Source: Verrucomicrobiales bacterium (GTDB lineage Bacteria; Verrucomicrobiota; Verrucomicrobiia; Verrucomicrobiales; DEV007). From it: DNA of 64,000 nt. The DNA lies in NCBI GenBank assembly GCA_029212615.1, contig JARGPJ010000003.1, positions 248,001 through 312,000 of the forward strand, in the 5' to 3' direction. The position numbers were made by a program, and so were the translations under genes. This document shows positions 18,479 through 27,446 of the stretch, one piece after another (position 1 is the first letter of the stretch; each line of letters opens with the position of its first letter). The notes beneath the pieces are model-generated. The model saw nothing but the letters and a program-made list of their open reading frames with translations. It was not told where the DNA came from and made no database searches.

Positions 18479-19303
18479 CTATTCGGAGCGCGCTACGATC
18501 GAAACCTGATGCTCCAGACAAAGGCCTTCAATCTCCTCTTTTCCGAGCAGGAGGGTGGATTCCGCCTCAACGACAATGGCAGTTACGCCACTCTCTGCCG
18601 CGGTCTCAATCGTCGCCGGCCCCACCACGGGCACGTCGAAACGGAAGTCTTGATCAGGTTTGGATACTTTGACCATCATCGCCTCCCCTTTGCCCAGCTG
18701 TCCACCGCGCTTGATCGCCTCATTTGTCCCCTCGAAGGCCTCCACGGCAAGAACGGTTCCTTTTTTGACAATCACCGTCTGGCCGATATCGAGACGACTC
18801 GTCTCCTTTGCGATACGAAAACCATAGGCAGCATCCTCTTCCTGTCGATCGCTGAGGGTTGGACCGCAAACGTGACCGGCCCCCGGTAAAAGATCATCGA
18901 GAAACGTGGTCGCCGGGAGCAGACTGATGCCGTCTTTGGCTAATTCGTCAGCAATCGCGGTGAATAAGGTTTCCGCATTACGCTCCTTCACTTTACTCAG
19001 CATTTTGAGCAGTCTGAGATCCGGGCGCAGATCAAAAAGATTCTTCGGCGCGATCTGGCCGACCATGACCGCTTCCGTGATACCATGCGCTTTGAAAAAT
19101 TTGATCATCTTTCCGAGCTGCCCGACCCGAAGCCATTCAATCTCGTCAACCAAATCAGCAAGACGGGGTTCTGTCTCGTCGGTGAAGGCAGCAGCGCCCA
19201 GCAACTCAACGCCGGCAGCACGGGCCGCTCGCGCAAAAGTCTCCGGATAAATGCCGTTCCCGGCAATCATCCCCATTTTTTTGAAAGTGCTTGAGTCACT
19301 CAT
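18479..19303 (-). CDS. lpxI: UDP-2,3-diacylglucosamine diphosphatase LpxI
   Basis: 274 residues, the normal LpxI (formerly DUF1009) length. The sequence begins MGMIAGNGIYPETFARAA after a short leader. It continues with VGQIAPKNLFDLRPDLR and the C-terminal catalytic blocks AAYGFRIAKETSRLDIGQTV, AVEAFEGTNEAIKRGG and VPVVGPATIETA. LpxI hydrolyses UDP-2,3-diacylglucosamine to lipid X in lipid A synthesis, so the organism makes lipid A. The start overlaps the DMT transporter stop (ATGA, 4 bp); the Gfo/Idh gene follows 55 bp downstream. Confidence 0.9.
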   Translation of the reverse strand: MSDSSTFKKMGMIAGNGIYPETFARAARAAGVELLGAAAFTDETEPRLADLVDEIEWLRVGQLGKMIKFFKAHGITEAVMVGQIAPKNLFDLRPDLRLLKMLSKVKERNAETLFTAIADELAKDGISLLPATTFLDDLLPGAGHVCGPTLSDRQEEDAAYGFRIAKETSRLDIGQTVIVKKGTVLAVEAFEGTNEAIKRGGQLGKGEAMMVKVSKPDQDFRFDVPVVGPATIETAAESGVTAIVVEAESTLLLGKEEIEGLCLEHQVSIVARSE

Positions 19304-20199
19304 TCAGAAATCATCCTGGCCCGATCCATCACCGCAATGATGACCGCAGCCGTCAATAAAACAGTACCGGCGACACGCCAGAGAAAAGCTCTTCCCGTAT
19401 CGCGGTGCTCACTGTTGCCCAGTGCCACACCAAAGACAACCACGAGAACAATGACCCAAAGGCCCCGCGAGGCATAGACCACATTGATCCCCGTTGCATC
19501 ATCAAAGAAACTCAGGGAAACCCCCATCCCCATTGCCTGAAGACCGACACAAAACGCTCCCCACCAGGCCCATGTTCCCGAAGACCATGACAACTTCAGA
19601 TCGGGCCGTCCCTGAAACAACCACATCACTCCCGATATAAGCCCGACGACAAGAGATCCTGTCGCCAAAAAGGACGGCGCACCGAAGGAAGGAGACCACC
19701 ACGAGACGAGCACATCACAAAGCCCGAATACTGCGGCGCTCAAAAGCGTGATGAGTATCGTGAAAACAAGATACTGCCCTTTCTTCATGTCAGCCATTCC
19801 CATGACAAGAATTCCCACCGTCGTGAGGATCGCAGCAATCCAAAGCGCAACACTCGGCATCTCCCGGGTCAACAGAACGACACCAATGGCTACAAAGACT
19901 ACCTTGGTTCCCATGATCGGAGTGACCAGGGATACATCGCCCCGCTTGATCCCGACAAAGGTCAGCCAGGTTCCGACAAAGAACGTCGCCCCCATCATCA
20001 CCGGCTTCCAGAGAAGACTCCAGTCAACGGCCGAAGTCTCAAAGAAATAAAGCGGCAAAAACATCACCCCCACCGCGAAATTGGTAAGGTGAAAAGATTG
20101 ATCCATCGTCACCCCCTCTTTGAGGGCACGTTTGATCAGAATAGACCCCAGCGCATAAATAATCGCCGAAGCCAGTGGGAGTAACAGATAGTACGGCAC
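19300..20199 (-). CDS. EamA/DMT-family transporter
   Basis: 299 residues with about ten transmembrane segments in two EamA-type halves (first half ends near GILVMGMADMKKGQYLV). The opening SAIIYALGSILIKRALKEG and MGTKVVFVAIGVVLL are typical of drug/metabolite transporters. The substrate cannot be predicted. It is the first gene of an operon with lpxI (4-bp overlap), so a role in moving an envelope precursor is possible but only inferred from context. Confidence 0.8.
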   Translation of the reverse strand: MPYYLLLPLASAIIYALGSILIKRALKEGVTMDQSFHLTNFAVGVMFLPLYFFETSAVDWSLLWKPVMMGATFFVGTWLTFVGIKRGDVSLVTPIMGTKVVFVAIGVVLLTREMPSVALWIAAILTTVGILVMGMADMKKGQYLVFTILITLLSAAVFGLCDVLVSWWSPSFGAPSFLATGSLVVGLISGVMWLFQGRPDLKLSWSSGTWAWWGAFCVGLQAMGMGVSLSFFDDATGINVVYASRGLWVIVLVVVFGVALGNSEHRDTGRAFLWRVAGTVLLTAAVIIAVMDRARMISE

Positions 20200-20249
20200 G
20201 GACGCACTGTCGCGAGAGCGAAGGTGCCGTCAAAGGCTATCTGCATGCT

Positions 20250-21902
20250 CTACACCAGCGGCATCACCAGCGAAAGAATGACGCTCATGATGAATGAAGT
20301 CAGCCCCAGAATAGCCAACATCGGGGTCCAGGATTTCAATGCCTCGGCCTCGGTAAGCCCACTCATTTTGGAGAAAATCCAGAAACCACTGTCATTCATC
20401 CACGACCCGAAAAGCCCCCCGCCACCAATCGCCGTCGCGAGATAAACAGGATGGAATCCGAGTTCAACCCCATCGATCATTGCCGCAATCATTCCCGAAG
20501 CGGTGATCACAGCAACCGTGGTCGAGCCCTGAGCGAATTTCAGGAGGGAGGAAATCCCAAAGGCAAGCAGGAGTAAACTCACTCCAATCGCTCCACCGGA
20601 TGAACCGAACATTCCCGCTATTGCCGGCCCAATCTGTGCTGCCGCCAACATCGCTCCGAACGCACCACCAGCCGCCGTGATAAGAATGATGAGGCCCCCG
20701 CTCATGAGTGACATCTCCAGCGAATCCGAAAATTCCTTACGGGTTGGACGGCAGTTTGAAACATAGAGAAGCACTGCAATCACCGCTGAAATCAACAGGG
20801 CGAGATTCGCGTTACCGTAGAGCTTGCTCAAATTCGCAGCTTCGCGGGCGGGCGTCTCCCACACCTGAGTCGCGAGAACACCCTCCGGCAATGCGGCTTC
20901 GATTACCTTGCGATTCTCATGTTCAACAAAAGCAAGATTGGAGCGACCGAGACTCACCCCTGTATCAAAAGCGGTGCGATCTGCCAGCGCCATATTAAAC
21001 GAGGCCGCCGCGACCTCCGGCGAAGAGAAATCAACTGAATCCTGAAGCTTCTTCAGAGTGCCTTTTTCTGCACTTTCCACAGCCTGCTTCAACCCGCCGA
21101 AATCAGTAAAATCAGCAACCTTCACCTGAGCGGCACGCTCACCATTTGCTCTTGTTTCGAGCACCGTATTTGCACCGATGAGCAACACAGGAAGAATAAT
21201 CGGGAGAAGTGAGAGAAATAGATTCGGAAGCTTCCGGTCAGCCCCTGATTCCACTGCAATCTCCTCATCTCCGGGAAGCGGCCTCATCTCAATGGGCATC
21301 CGCTTATCAAGCCATGAGCTGAAAACGAGACCGGCAATTGCCGCCGCGAGACCGATCAAAGAGCCAACTCCGATCATGACGCCGAGATCCACACCAAGCT
21401 GCTGGGCCATGAGAAGCGGGCCCGGTGTAGGAGGCACCATCGTGTGCGTGATCGCCCCTCCTGCTGAGATCGCGAGAATATATTTCAAATAGTTTTTCTT
21501 CGTGCTCCGATAAAGGGAACGGGCGAGAGGAACGAGTAAATAAAAGACGGTGTCGAAAAACACCGGAATCGCGAGAACAAAGCCACTCCCGGTCAACGCC
21601 CACGAAGCGCGCTTTTGCCCCATCCCGCCAACGAAAGCCTGAACAATGCGGTCCGCAGCGCCACTATCCATGAGGCACTTCCCGATCACCGCAGCAAGCG
21701 CGATAACTATTCCAACACCGCCCGCGGTTCCACCGAAAGCGGAGGCGACGCGTGAGACCTTCTCCGCTATTTCTCCCGGGGCGAGAAAGCTGACAACGAG
21801 CGCAGCCGAGATCAGAGCAATAAAGGCATTTATTCGAAGACCGATGATCATACCAATGACCACGGCAACACCAACAAAGAGAATGAAAAACGGGTTATCC
21901 AT
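20250..21902 (-). CDS. GntP-family gluconate/organic acid permease
   Basis: 550 residues from ATG 21902; an in-frame upstream start at 21953 would add 17 residues. The beginning [20 protein letters not shown], the motif [19 protein letters not shown] and [18 protein letters not shown] match GntP permeases. These take up gluconate or similar hydroxy acids with protons. The usual length is about 450. The extra ~100 residues form a hydrophilic insert (about 260-360) between transmembrane blocks. The gene lies just downstream of an E1-alpha-type dehydrogenase gene on the same strand (70 bp), so the two may be co-transcribed. Confidence 0.85.
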   Translation of the reverse strand: MDNPFFILFVGVAVVIGMIIGLRINAFIALISAALVVSFLAPGEIAEKVSRVASAFGGTAGGVGIVIALAAVIGKCLMDSGAADRIVQAFVGGMGQKRASWALTGSGFVLAIPVFFDTVFYLLVPLARSLYRSTKKNYLKYILAISAGGAITHTMVPPTPGPLLMAQQLGVDLGVMIGVGSLIGLAAAIAGLVFSSWLDKRMPIEMRPLPGDEEIAVESGADRKLPNLFLSLLPIILPVLLIGANTVLETRANGERAAQVKVADFTDFGGLKQAVESAEKGTLKKLQDSVDFSSPEVAAASFNMALADRTAFDTGVSLGRSNLAFVEHENRKVIEAALPEGVLATQVWETPAREAANLSKLYGNANLALLISAVIAVLLYVSNCRPTRKEFSDSLEMSLMSGGLIILITAAGGAFGAMLAAAQIGPAIAGMFGSSGGAIGVSLLLLAFGISSLLKFAQGSTTVAVITASGMIAAMIDGVELGFHPVYLATAIGGGGLFGSWMNDSGFWIFSKMSGLTEAEALKSWTPMLAILGLTSFIMSVILSLVMPLV

Positions 21903-21972
21903 AAAAGCGGCGAGACTGACAGGGTGCTGAGCAAAGCTCAACCTCAATTTCACCGCAATTCAGACAGAAAAA

Positions 21973-23001
21973 TCAGTGAGTTCCCTCAATAAGAGAACTC
22001 GTCGAGAGAGCTGCCCAATCATCTTTCGCTGGATCAGGAGCCGCTTCGCCCTGGGCAAGCCCAAAGCTTTCCTCGACCATTTCCACCACCTCACGCTCAA
22101 GCGCTTCTGATTCGGATTCCGTGAAATAGCCTTCAGCGAGGGCCTTTTCCCGCGCAAGCTCGACGCAGTCCTTTCCGAACTCTCCGGCTCTCAGCTCAGC
22201 GGGCACGTAGCTTGCATCATCGTGCTCGCCGTGACCGGAAAGTCGCAATAGCTTGCCAACGATGAGCTGAGGTCCGGCACCTTCCCTCGCCGCCTTGATC
22301 GCCGCCTGGAAGACGCTGAGACACTCACCCAAATCGGTCCCGTTGATCGAGTAACCTGTGACCCCGTAGCCACCGGCCCGATCAACGAGGCTATCACAGG
22401 CATACTGCCGGTTTGTCGGCGTTGAATACGCGAACTGATTGTCCGCCACCGCAACAATGAGAGGTAATTTTTCAACCGCCGCCTGGTTCAGCCCCTCGTG
22501 AAAAGCGCCTGTCGAAGTTGCTCCGTCGCCGGCGGTTACTCCCCCGACAAAACCAGTCTCCCCCTTAAAACGCTTCGCCATCAACATGCCATTGATCACC
22601 GAAACGGACGAACCGAGGTGACTGATCATGGCAGGTTGCCCGGCAGCGGGTCGTCCCCGGTGAATATTTCCATCGCGTCCTTTCATCGGGCCACTCGCCG
22701 AACCGAGGTAGGTTCTCGCCGCATCAAGTAAGGGTTCGCCAAAAGCAGCCCGACCGGCCTGATCTCTGATCAGAGGAGCGAATACATCCCCCTTCTCCCG
22801 ATCGAGAAGCATTCCGAGTGCCGCGCTGAAAGCCTCCTGACCTTTGCCCAGGTAAACGCCTCCCACGACTTTTCCAGCCCGGTATAGGGCCCCGATTTTG
22901 TCATCAAAATAACGCCCTTTCAGCATCCAGCGATACCCCTCAAGAAATGTAGAAGCATCGACGGGAACGGGCTTGGTGGATGAAATCTCAGAGTCGGACA
23001 T
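21973..23001 (-). CDS. Thiamine-PP dehydrogenase E1 alpha subunit (pyruvate/acetoin type)
   Basis: 342 residues from ATG 23001. The TPP-binding stretch is AGDGATSTGAFHEGLNQAAV, followed by PLIVAVADNQFAYSTPTNRQ, the GDG...N motif of E1 alpha proteins. YLGKGQEAFSAALG and RDGNIHRG are also typical. E1 alpha pairs with E1 beta and the E2/E3 parts of pyruvate, acetoin or branched-chain 2-oxoacid dehydrogenases. No E1 beta, E2 or E3 gene is beside it, so it is an orphan here. The GntP permease gene follows. Confidence 0.82.
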   Translation of the reverse strand: MSDSEISSTKPVPVDASTFLEGYRWMLKGRYFDDKIGALYRAGKVVGGVYLGKGQEAFSAALGMLLDREKGDVFAPLIRDQAGRAAFGEPLLDAARTYLGSASGPMKGRDGNIHRGRPAAGQPAMISHLGSSVSVINGMLMAKRFKGETGFVGGVTAGDGATSTGAFHEGLNQAAVEKLPLIVAVADNQFAYSTPTNRQYACDSLVDRAGGYGVTGYSINGTDLGECLSVFQAAIKAAREGAGPQLIVGKLLRLSGHGEHDDASYVPAELRAGEFGKDCVELAREKALAEGYFTESESEALEREVVEMVEESFGLAQGEAAPDPAKDDWAALSTSSLIEGTH

Positions 23002-23192
23002 GACTGGCAGAAGCAACAGTAAATACTTCGTTGACCTTATTGCCCCATGATCCTTTCCCGCAACGAATTTCTGATATCAAGATTAGCCGAAACAGAGCCA
23101 TCTTTTACGAGGTTTTACATGACACTCCAGAAATTCCCCTTATTTATTAAATGTATACCGATTATTAATTCTCCTTAACTAATCCAGCGACC

Positions 23193-23507
23193 ATGTCAGT
23201 GACCGAATCATCCACCACCGCAGAGCGAGCCTACTTCTACTATCTCGAACGACAGCGACTGGGACTCCCGGGAAATGAAGGGGACGACTGGCTCCGCGCC
23301 GAAGCAACCGCTACAAAAAGGGAACTCCCCGTCACTGCGATCAAAGGAATCGGGCCCAAAGTCGCTACAGAGCTGGGAAACAAAGGAGTATCCAGCGTCG
23401 CCCAACTTGCCACCTGGAGTCTCTCTGATTTCGGGGAAAAGCTGCCTCGATTGACAGCCCGCGCCAAAAGCGGACGCTGGATCGAACAAGCTCATAAACT
23501 TTCATGA
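23193..23507 (+). CDS. Small helix-hairpin-helix protein
   Basis: 104 residues. The C-terminal half carries a helix-hairpin-helix type element (TAIKGIGPKVATELGNKGVS followed by SVAQLATWS), as in the non-specific DNA-binding domain of RuvA, ComEA or DUF4332-like proteins. The N-terminal part (RAYFYYLERQRLGLPGNEGD) is helical; a similar block is common in short Hsp20/DUF2934-like tails, but I cannot assign it. It is 65 bp upstream of proC and follows an AT-rich leader. A DNA-binding role is inferred from the HHH motif only. Confidence 0.6.
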   Translation: MSVTESSTTAERAYFYYLERQRLGLPGNEGDDWLRAEATATKRELPVTAIKGIGPKVATELGNKGVSSVAQLATWSLSDFGEKLPRLTARAKSGRWIEQAHKLS

Positions 23508-23572
23508 AACAGCTTCGTCAAATTTCAGAATTCTCTCTGACGTCGATTGAATCCTGAGCTAATAATTCCCTC

Positions 23573-24370
23573 ATGAAACTAGGAGTCATTGGATGTGGAA
23601 AGATGGGACGCGCCCTCGTCGGCGGAATCCTCAAAGCGGGAATCGTGGAAGCAGCAGATACGGTTGTTTTCGACACCTGGTCCGAAGCTGCCGCCGGAAT
23701 GGCAGCCGAAATGGGAGTTCATCAGTCCGCCTCCAACGAAGAGGTTGTCACAAAGTCTGATGTCATTCTCCTCTGCGTGAAGCCACAGGGGTTTCTTGAG
23801 ATGCTCGAAGATATCGGAGAATCGGAGGGTAAACTGCTCATTTCAATCGCCGCCGGAGTGAAAATTTCATCCATCGAATCAGCCACCGGCGGAAAGCACC
23901 GCGTCGTCAGGGTCATGCCAAACACTCCTGCGCTCGTCGGAAAGGGCGCGGCGGGGTTTGCGCTCGGGAGCAAGGCCAGTGCCGATGATGCAGCACTGAC
24001 AAGTTCCCTCCTGGGTGCCGTCGGCTATGTCACGGAAGTCACCGAAGCTGACCTCGACGCCGTCACCGCAGTGAGCGGTAGCGGCCCCGCCTATGTCTTT
24101 CTCATGATCGAAGCTCTCGTCGCCGGCGGGATCGAGCAGGGGCTCTCCCCTGAAGTCGCTGAAGCTCTTGCCGCCCACACTGTCGCGGGAGCGGCAGAAC
24201 TCCTTCTCCAAAGTGAAGAATCCCCGGCCCAGCTACGGGAGAACGTAACGAGTCCCAACGGGACTACCTTTGCCGCTCTCGAGTCTTTCCGCGGTGACCA
24301 TTTTGAAGAGATCGTCAAACGAGCGGTCACTGCCGCAACAGAACGCTCCCGGGAACTCGGAGGGTCTTAA
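23573..24370 (+). CDS. proC: Pyrroline-5-carboxylate reductase
   Basis: 265 residues, a normal ProC length. The NADP Rossmann motif GCGKMGRALVGGILKAG lies at the N-terminus and VVRVMPNTPALVGKGAAGFA near residue 105. The dimerisation domain has AVSGSGPAYVFLMIEALVAG and the conserved NVTSPNGTT block. The enzyme makes the last step of proline synthesis, reducing pyrroline-5-carboxylate with NAD(P)H in the cytoplasm. It is followed 38 bp downstream by a UDPGP-type nucleotidyltransferase gene. Confidence 0.95.
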   Translation: MKLGVIGCGKMGRALVGGILKAGIVEAADTVVFDTWSEAAAGMAAEMGVHQSASNEEVVTKSDVILLCVKPQGFLEMLEDIGESEGKLLISIAAGVKISSIESATGGKHRVVRVMPNTPALVGKGAAGFALGSKASADDAALTSSLLGAVGYVTEVTEADLDAVTAVSGSGPAYVFLMIEALVAGGIEQGLSPEVAEALAAHTVAGAAELLLQSEESPAQLRENVTSPNGTTFAALESFRGDHFEEIVKRAVTAATERSRELGGS

Positions 24371-24408
24371 GCCCTCTCAAACCTATACTACTTCTATACC
24401 AAATCGAT

Positions 24409-25836
24409 ATGACTGCCACACAAAAGCATTTTGAAGACAATGGTCAGGGCCACGTTTTTACGTTTTTTGATGAACTTTCCGATACTGAAAAAGAAACGCT
24501 TCTTCAGCAAGCTTCCGAGATCGATCTCAATGAGCTGAAAGGGCTCGTTGAGACGCTCGTCAATGAGCCCGGAGAAGGAAACGAGTCCATTGCCGATGCG
24601 CTCGAACCGGCAGCCTTCACGCCACTGCCCGAAAGCGAAGGAGGCAATCCCAGTCTCTGGATTGAAGCCCGGGACAAGGGCGAAGCCGCTCTCCGTGCGG
24701 GACGTGTCGCCGCCTTCACCGTTGCCGGCGGACAGGGAACACGTCTTGGCTACGACGGCCCCAAGGGCACCTTCGGCGTCACGCCGGTTCTCAAAAAATC
24801 ACTCTTTCAGGTCTTCGCTGAGAAGATCCTCGCTTCGAGCCAAATCTTCGGACGACCTGTCCCCTGGTTCATTCTCACCTCGATCATCAATCACGAGGAA
24901 ACGGTCGCCTTCTTAAAAGAAAATGAGTATTTCGGCCTCCACGAGGAGAAAGTCCACTTCTTCAGCCAGGGCCTCATGCCCGCTGTCGATTCCGGGGGAA
25001 AAATCCTCATGGCTGACAAAGGACAGATCGCACTCAGTCCGGATGGACATGGAGGCGCTCTCCGGGCCCTTGTTCGATCCGGTGCCGTGCGGCAGATGGA
25101 AGCCGACGGCATCGATACGATCAGCTACTTTCAGGTCGACAATCCACTCGTTCGCTGCCTTGACCCTGCCTTCATCGGCTTTCACCTGATGAACGAATCC
25201 GAGCTCTCAAGCAAGATGGTTCCCAAGGCCTATGCGGAGGAGAAAGTCGGCGTCTTTTGTGAGAAAGAAGGAACTTCTCTCGTCGTCGAATACTCCGACC
25301 TTCCCGACCGGCTTGCTCAGGAAAAAGATGAAAATGGCGCCCTGAGGTTTCGAGCCGGCAGCATCGCGATCCACATCTTCGATCGCAATTTCGTGAACCG
25401 CCTCGGCAGTGGTGACGATGAATCCGCCAAACTTCCCTTTCACCTCGCCCACAAAAAAGTGCCCTTTATCGACAGCTCCGGTGCTCTCACTGAGCCGACA
25501 GAGCCAAATGCCTACAAGTTCGAAATGTTCGTTTTCGACGCGCTTCCTTTTGCAAAGAACCCTGTCATCATCGAAACCAATCGCGAGGACGACTTTTCCC
25601 CGGTTAAAAATGCGACGGGGATCGACTCAGCTCAAACCAGCGCGGAGGATCAGCTTCGACAGTTTTGCCGCTGGGCGAAAGCGGCCGGCATCGAAGTCGC
25701 AACGGATGAGACAGGCCTTCCCTCTTTCTCTTTTGAAGTCTCCCCTCTTTTCGGCGATACCCCGGGCCGCTTCACTCAGTCATGGAACGCACTTGAGCAT
25801 AAACCTGAGTTGACGGAAGGTCTTGTTCTGGTGTAA
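24409..25836 (+). CDS. UDPGP-type UTP:sugar-1-phosphate uridylyltransferase
   Basis: 475 residues. The nucleotide-binding signature is VAGGQGTRLGYDGPKGTFGV, followed by SYFQVDNPLVRCLDPAFIGF, SKMVPKAYAEEKVGVFC and YKFEMFVFDALPFA. This is the eukaryotic-type UDPGP family (UDP-N-acetylglucosamine or UDP-glucose pyrophosphorylases), as found in Bacteroidetes and Verrucomicrobia. It makes UDP-activated GlcNAc, GalNAc or glucose from UTP and the sugar 1-phosphate. The exact sugar cannot be read here. Length agrees with bacterial members. Confidence 0.85.
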   Translation: MTATQKHFEDNGQGHVFTFFDELSDTEKETLLQQASEIDLNELKGLVETLVNEPGEGNESIADALEPAAFTPLPESEGGNPSLWIEARDKGEAALRAGRVAAFTVAGGQGTRLGYDGPKGTFGVTPVLKKSLFQVFAEKILASSQIFGRPVPWFILTSIINHEETVAFLKENEYFGLHEEKVHFFSQGLMPAVDSGGKILMADKGQIALSPDGHGGALRALVRSGAVRQMEADGIDTISYFQVDNPLVRCLDPAFIGFHLMNESELSSKMVPKAYAEEKVGVFCEKEGTSLVVEYSDLPDRLAQEKDENGALRFRAGSIAIHIFDRNFVNRLGSGDDESAKLPFHLAHKKVPFIDSSGALTEPTEPNAYKFEMFVFDALPFAKNPVIIETNREDDFSPVKNATGIDSAQTSAEDQLRQFCRWAKAAGIEVATDETGLPSFSFEVSPLFGDTPGRFTQSWNALEHKPELTEGLVLV

Positions 25837-25849
25837 GACGCTCACCATC

Positions 25850-26314
25850 ATGAGCGCAGACACCCGACTCGAAGAACTTGGAATCACTCTCCCACCTCCT
25901 CCTCAGCAACTGGGAGTCTATAAGCTGCTTGTCCAAACAGGAAACCTTGCCTACCTCTCGGGGCATGGCCCATTCCTTGATGACGGCAGCCTCATGAAAG
26001 GACGTCTCGGTGACGATGTCACTCTTGAGGAAGGTCAAAAAGTGGCCCGTCAGGTTGGATTGAATCTCCTCGCCACTCTCAAAAATGAACTCGGCTCGCT
26101 GGATCGAGTTTCACGACTCATCAAGTCTCTGGCGCTGGTAAACTGCACCGACGATTTTTTCGATCAGCCTGCCGTAATCAACGGCTTTTCCGAACTCTTT
26201 GCCGAGGTCTTTGGCGAAGAAGCCGGAATTGGAGCCCGTAGTGCGATGGGCACCAACTCCCTTCCCGGCAATATCCCCGTAGAAATCGAGATCATCGTCG
26301 AGCTGAAAAACTGA
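25850..26314 (+). CDS. RidA family protein
   Basis: 154 residues from ATG 25850; an in-frame upstream start lies inside the previous gene. The sequence has the YjgF/RidA features of the longer (YjgH/TdcF-like) type: TGNLAYLSGHGPF, ALVNCTDDFFDQPAVINGFS, the substrate-binding Arg in GIGARSAMGTNSLPGN, and the ending VEIEIIVEL. RidA proteins hydrolyse reactive enamines such as 2-aminoacrylate formed by PLP enzymes. It is 13 bp upstream of a D-threonine-aldolase-like PLP enzyme gene, so it probably clears intermediates of that enzyme. Confidence 0.9.
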   Translation: MSADTRLEELGITLPPPPQQLGVYKLLVQTGNLAYLSGHGPFLDDGSLMKGRLGDDVTLEEGQKVARQVGLNLLATLKNELGSLDRVSRLIKSLALVNCTDDFFDQPAVINGFSELFAEVFGEEAGIGARSAMGTNSLPGNIPVEIEIIVELKN

Positions 26315-26327
26315 TTCATTTTTTCCG

Positions 26328-27446
26328 ATGCCATTCATCTCAGGGCTCGAAAAAGTGACCTCACCCGCACTACTTTTTGATGCAGATGCCATCGAACGGA
26401 ACCTTGAGCGAATGCTGGAGATTGTCGCCGGGAACGCGTCAATCCTCCGGCCTCATATCAAGACGCATAAGTGCGCGGAAATCCTCGCACTGCAACTGGC
26501 ACGCGGGATTCGCTCAACGAAATGCGCCACCCTCGCCGAAGCAGAACTCTCGGCCAGAGCCGGCATCCCTGATGTCCTGATTTCCTATCCTCTCATCGGG
26601 CCTAACATCGCCCTTTTTTCTGAGTTGATCACAGCTTATCCCGAGACCACGTTTTCCACTGTCACCGACAGCGTGAATGGTATCGAGGCGCTTGCCGAAG
26701 TACCGTTTCAGTTTCCACTCAAGGTGCTTCTCGATCTCGACGTCGGGATGCATCGCACAGGAGTCCTCCCCGGTGACGCTGCTTTTGAATTGGTAGAGCT
26801 GATCCGGTCAAAACCCAATTTATGCTTCAACGGTCTCCATGCCTACGACGGGCATATTCACACCGCGGATCCGAACGCTCGACGGGCCGATTTCGATGCC
26901 GCCATCAATCGCCTCGACCAGTTCCTCGGCCGCCTCGACCTGGAAGGCATCGACGTGCCCCTTGTCGTCTCCGGTGGCACCCCCACCTTTGCCTTTCACG
27001 CCGAACGTGCCCTTTCCTCGCCGCCGGGCACCTGGCAATGCTCACCGGGAACACCTCTGCTTTGGGACGCCGGCTATGGCGAGCACTATCCTGACCTCCC
27101 CTTTGAGCCTGCCGCCTTTCTTCTGGCCCGGGTCATCAGTCATCCCGGGGAGAACCTCGCCTGCCTTGACCTCGGCCATAAAGCTGTCGCCGCAGAGAAT
27201 CCTCTCGGGAATAGAATTCGATTTCCCGACTCCGGTTTTCTGAATGTGCTTTCCCAGAGTGAGGAGCATCTCGTCGTCGAAACCTCAGCAGAATCGCGGC
27301 CTGCCATCGGCGAAGCAGTCCTCGGCATCCCGTATCATGTCTGTCCCTCTGTCGCTCTCTATGATGAAGCGCACCTGATTCGCAACGGGAACGCAAGCGG
27401 CGAGCGCTGGAGAATCACCGCCCGAAAACGCAGCCTCACCCCCTGA
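26328..27446 (+). CDS. D-threonine aldolase / D-serine dehydratase-like PLP enzyme
   Basis: 372 residues. An alanine-racemase-like TIM barrel has the PLP lysine in LRPHIKTHKCAE near residue 45. The second domain has the usual D-TA/DSD1 metal-site surroundings (ENLACLDLGHKAVAAENPLG and the C-terminal IPYHVCPSVALYDEAHLI). These enzymes act on D-threonine, D-serine or D-3-hydroxyaspartate with PLP and a divalent metal. The stop codon abuts the stop of the minus-strand SH3 gene with no gap. It is in an operon with a RidA gene. The exact substrate is unknown. Confidence 0.85.
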   Translation: MPFISGLEKVTSPALLFDADAIERNLERMLEIVAGNASILRPHIKTHKCAEILALQLARGIRSTKCATLAEAELSARAGIPDVLISYPLIGPNIALFSELITAYPETTFSTVTDSVNGIEALAEVPFQFPLKVLLDLDVGMHRTGVLPGDAAFELVELIRSKPNLCFNGLHAYDGHIHTADPNARRADFDAAINRLDQFLGRLDLEGIDVPLVVSGGTPTFAFHAERALSSPPGTWQCSPGTPLLWDAGYGEHYPDLPFEPAAFLLARVISHPGENLACLDLGHKAVAAENPLGNRIRFPDSGFLNVLSQSEEHLVVETSAESRPAIGEAVLGIPYHVCPSVALYDEAHLIRNGNASGERWRITARKRSLTP

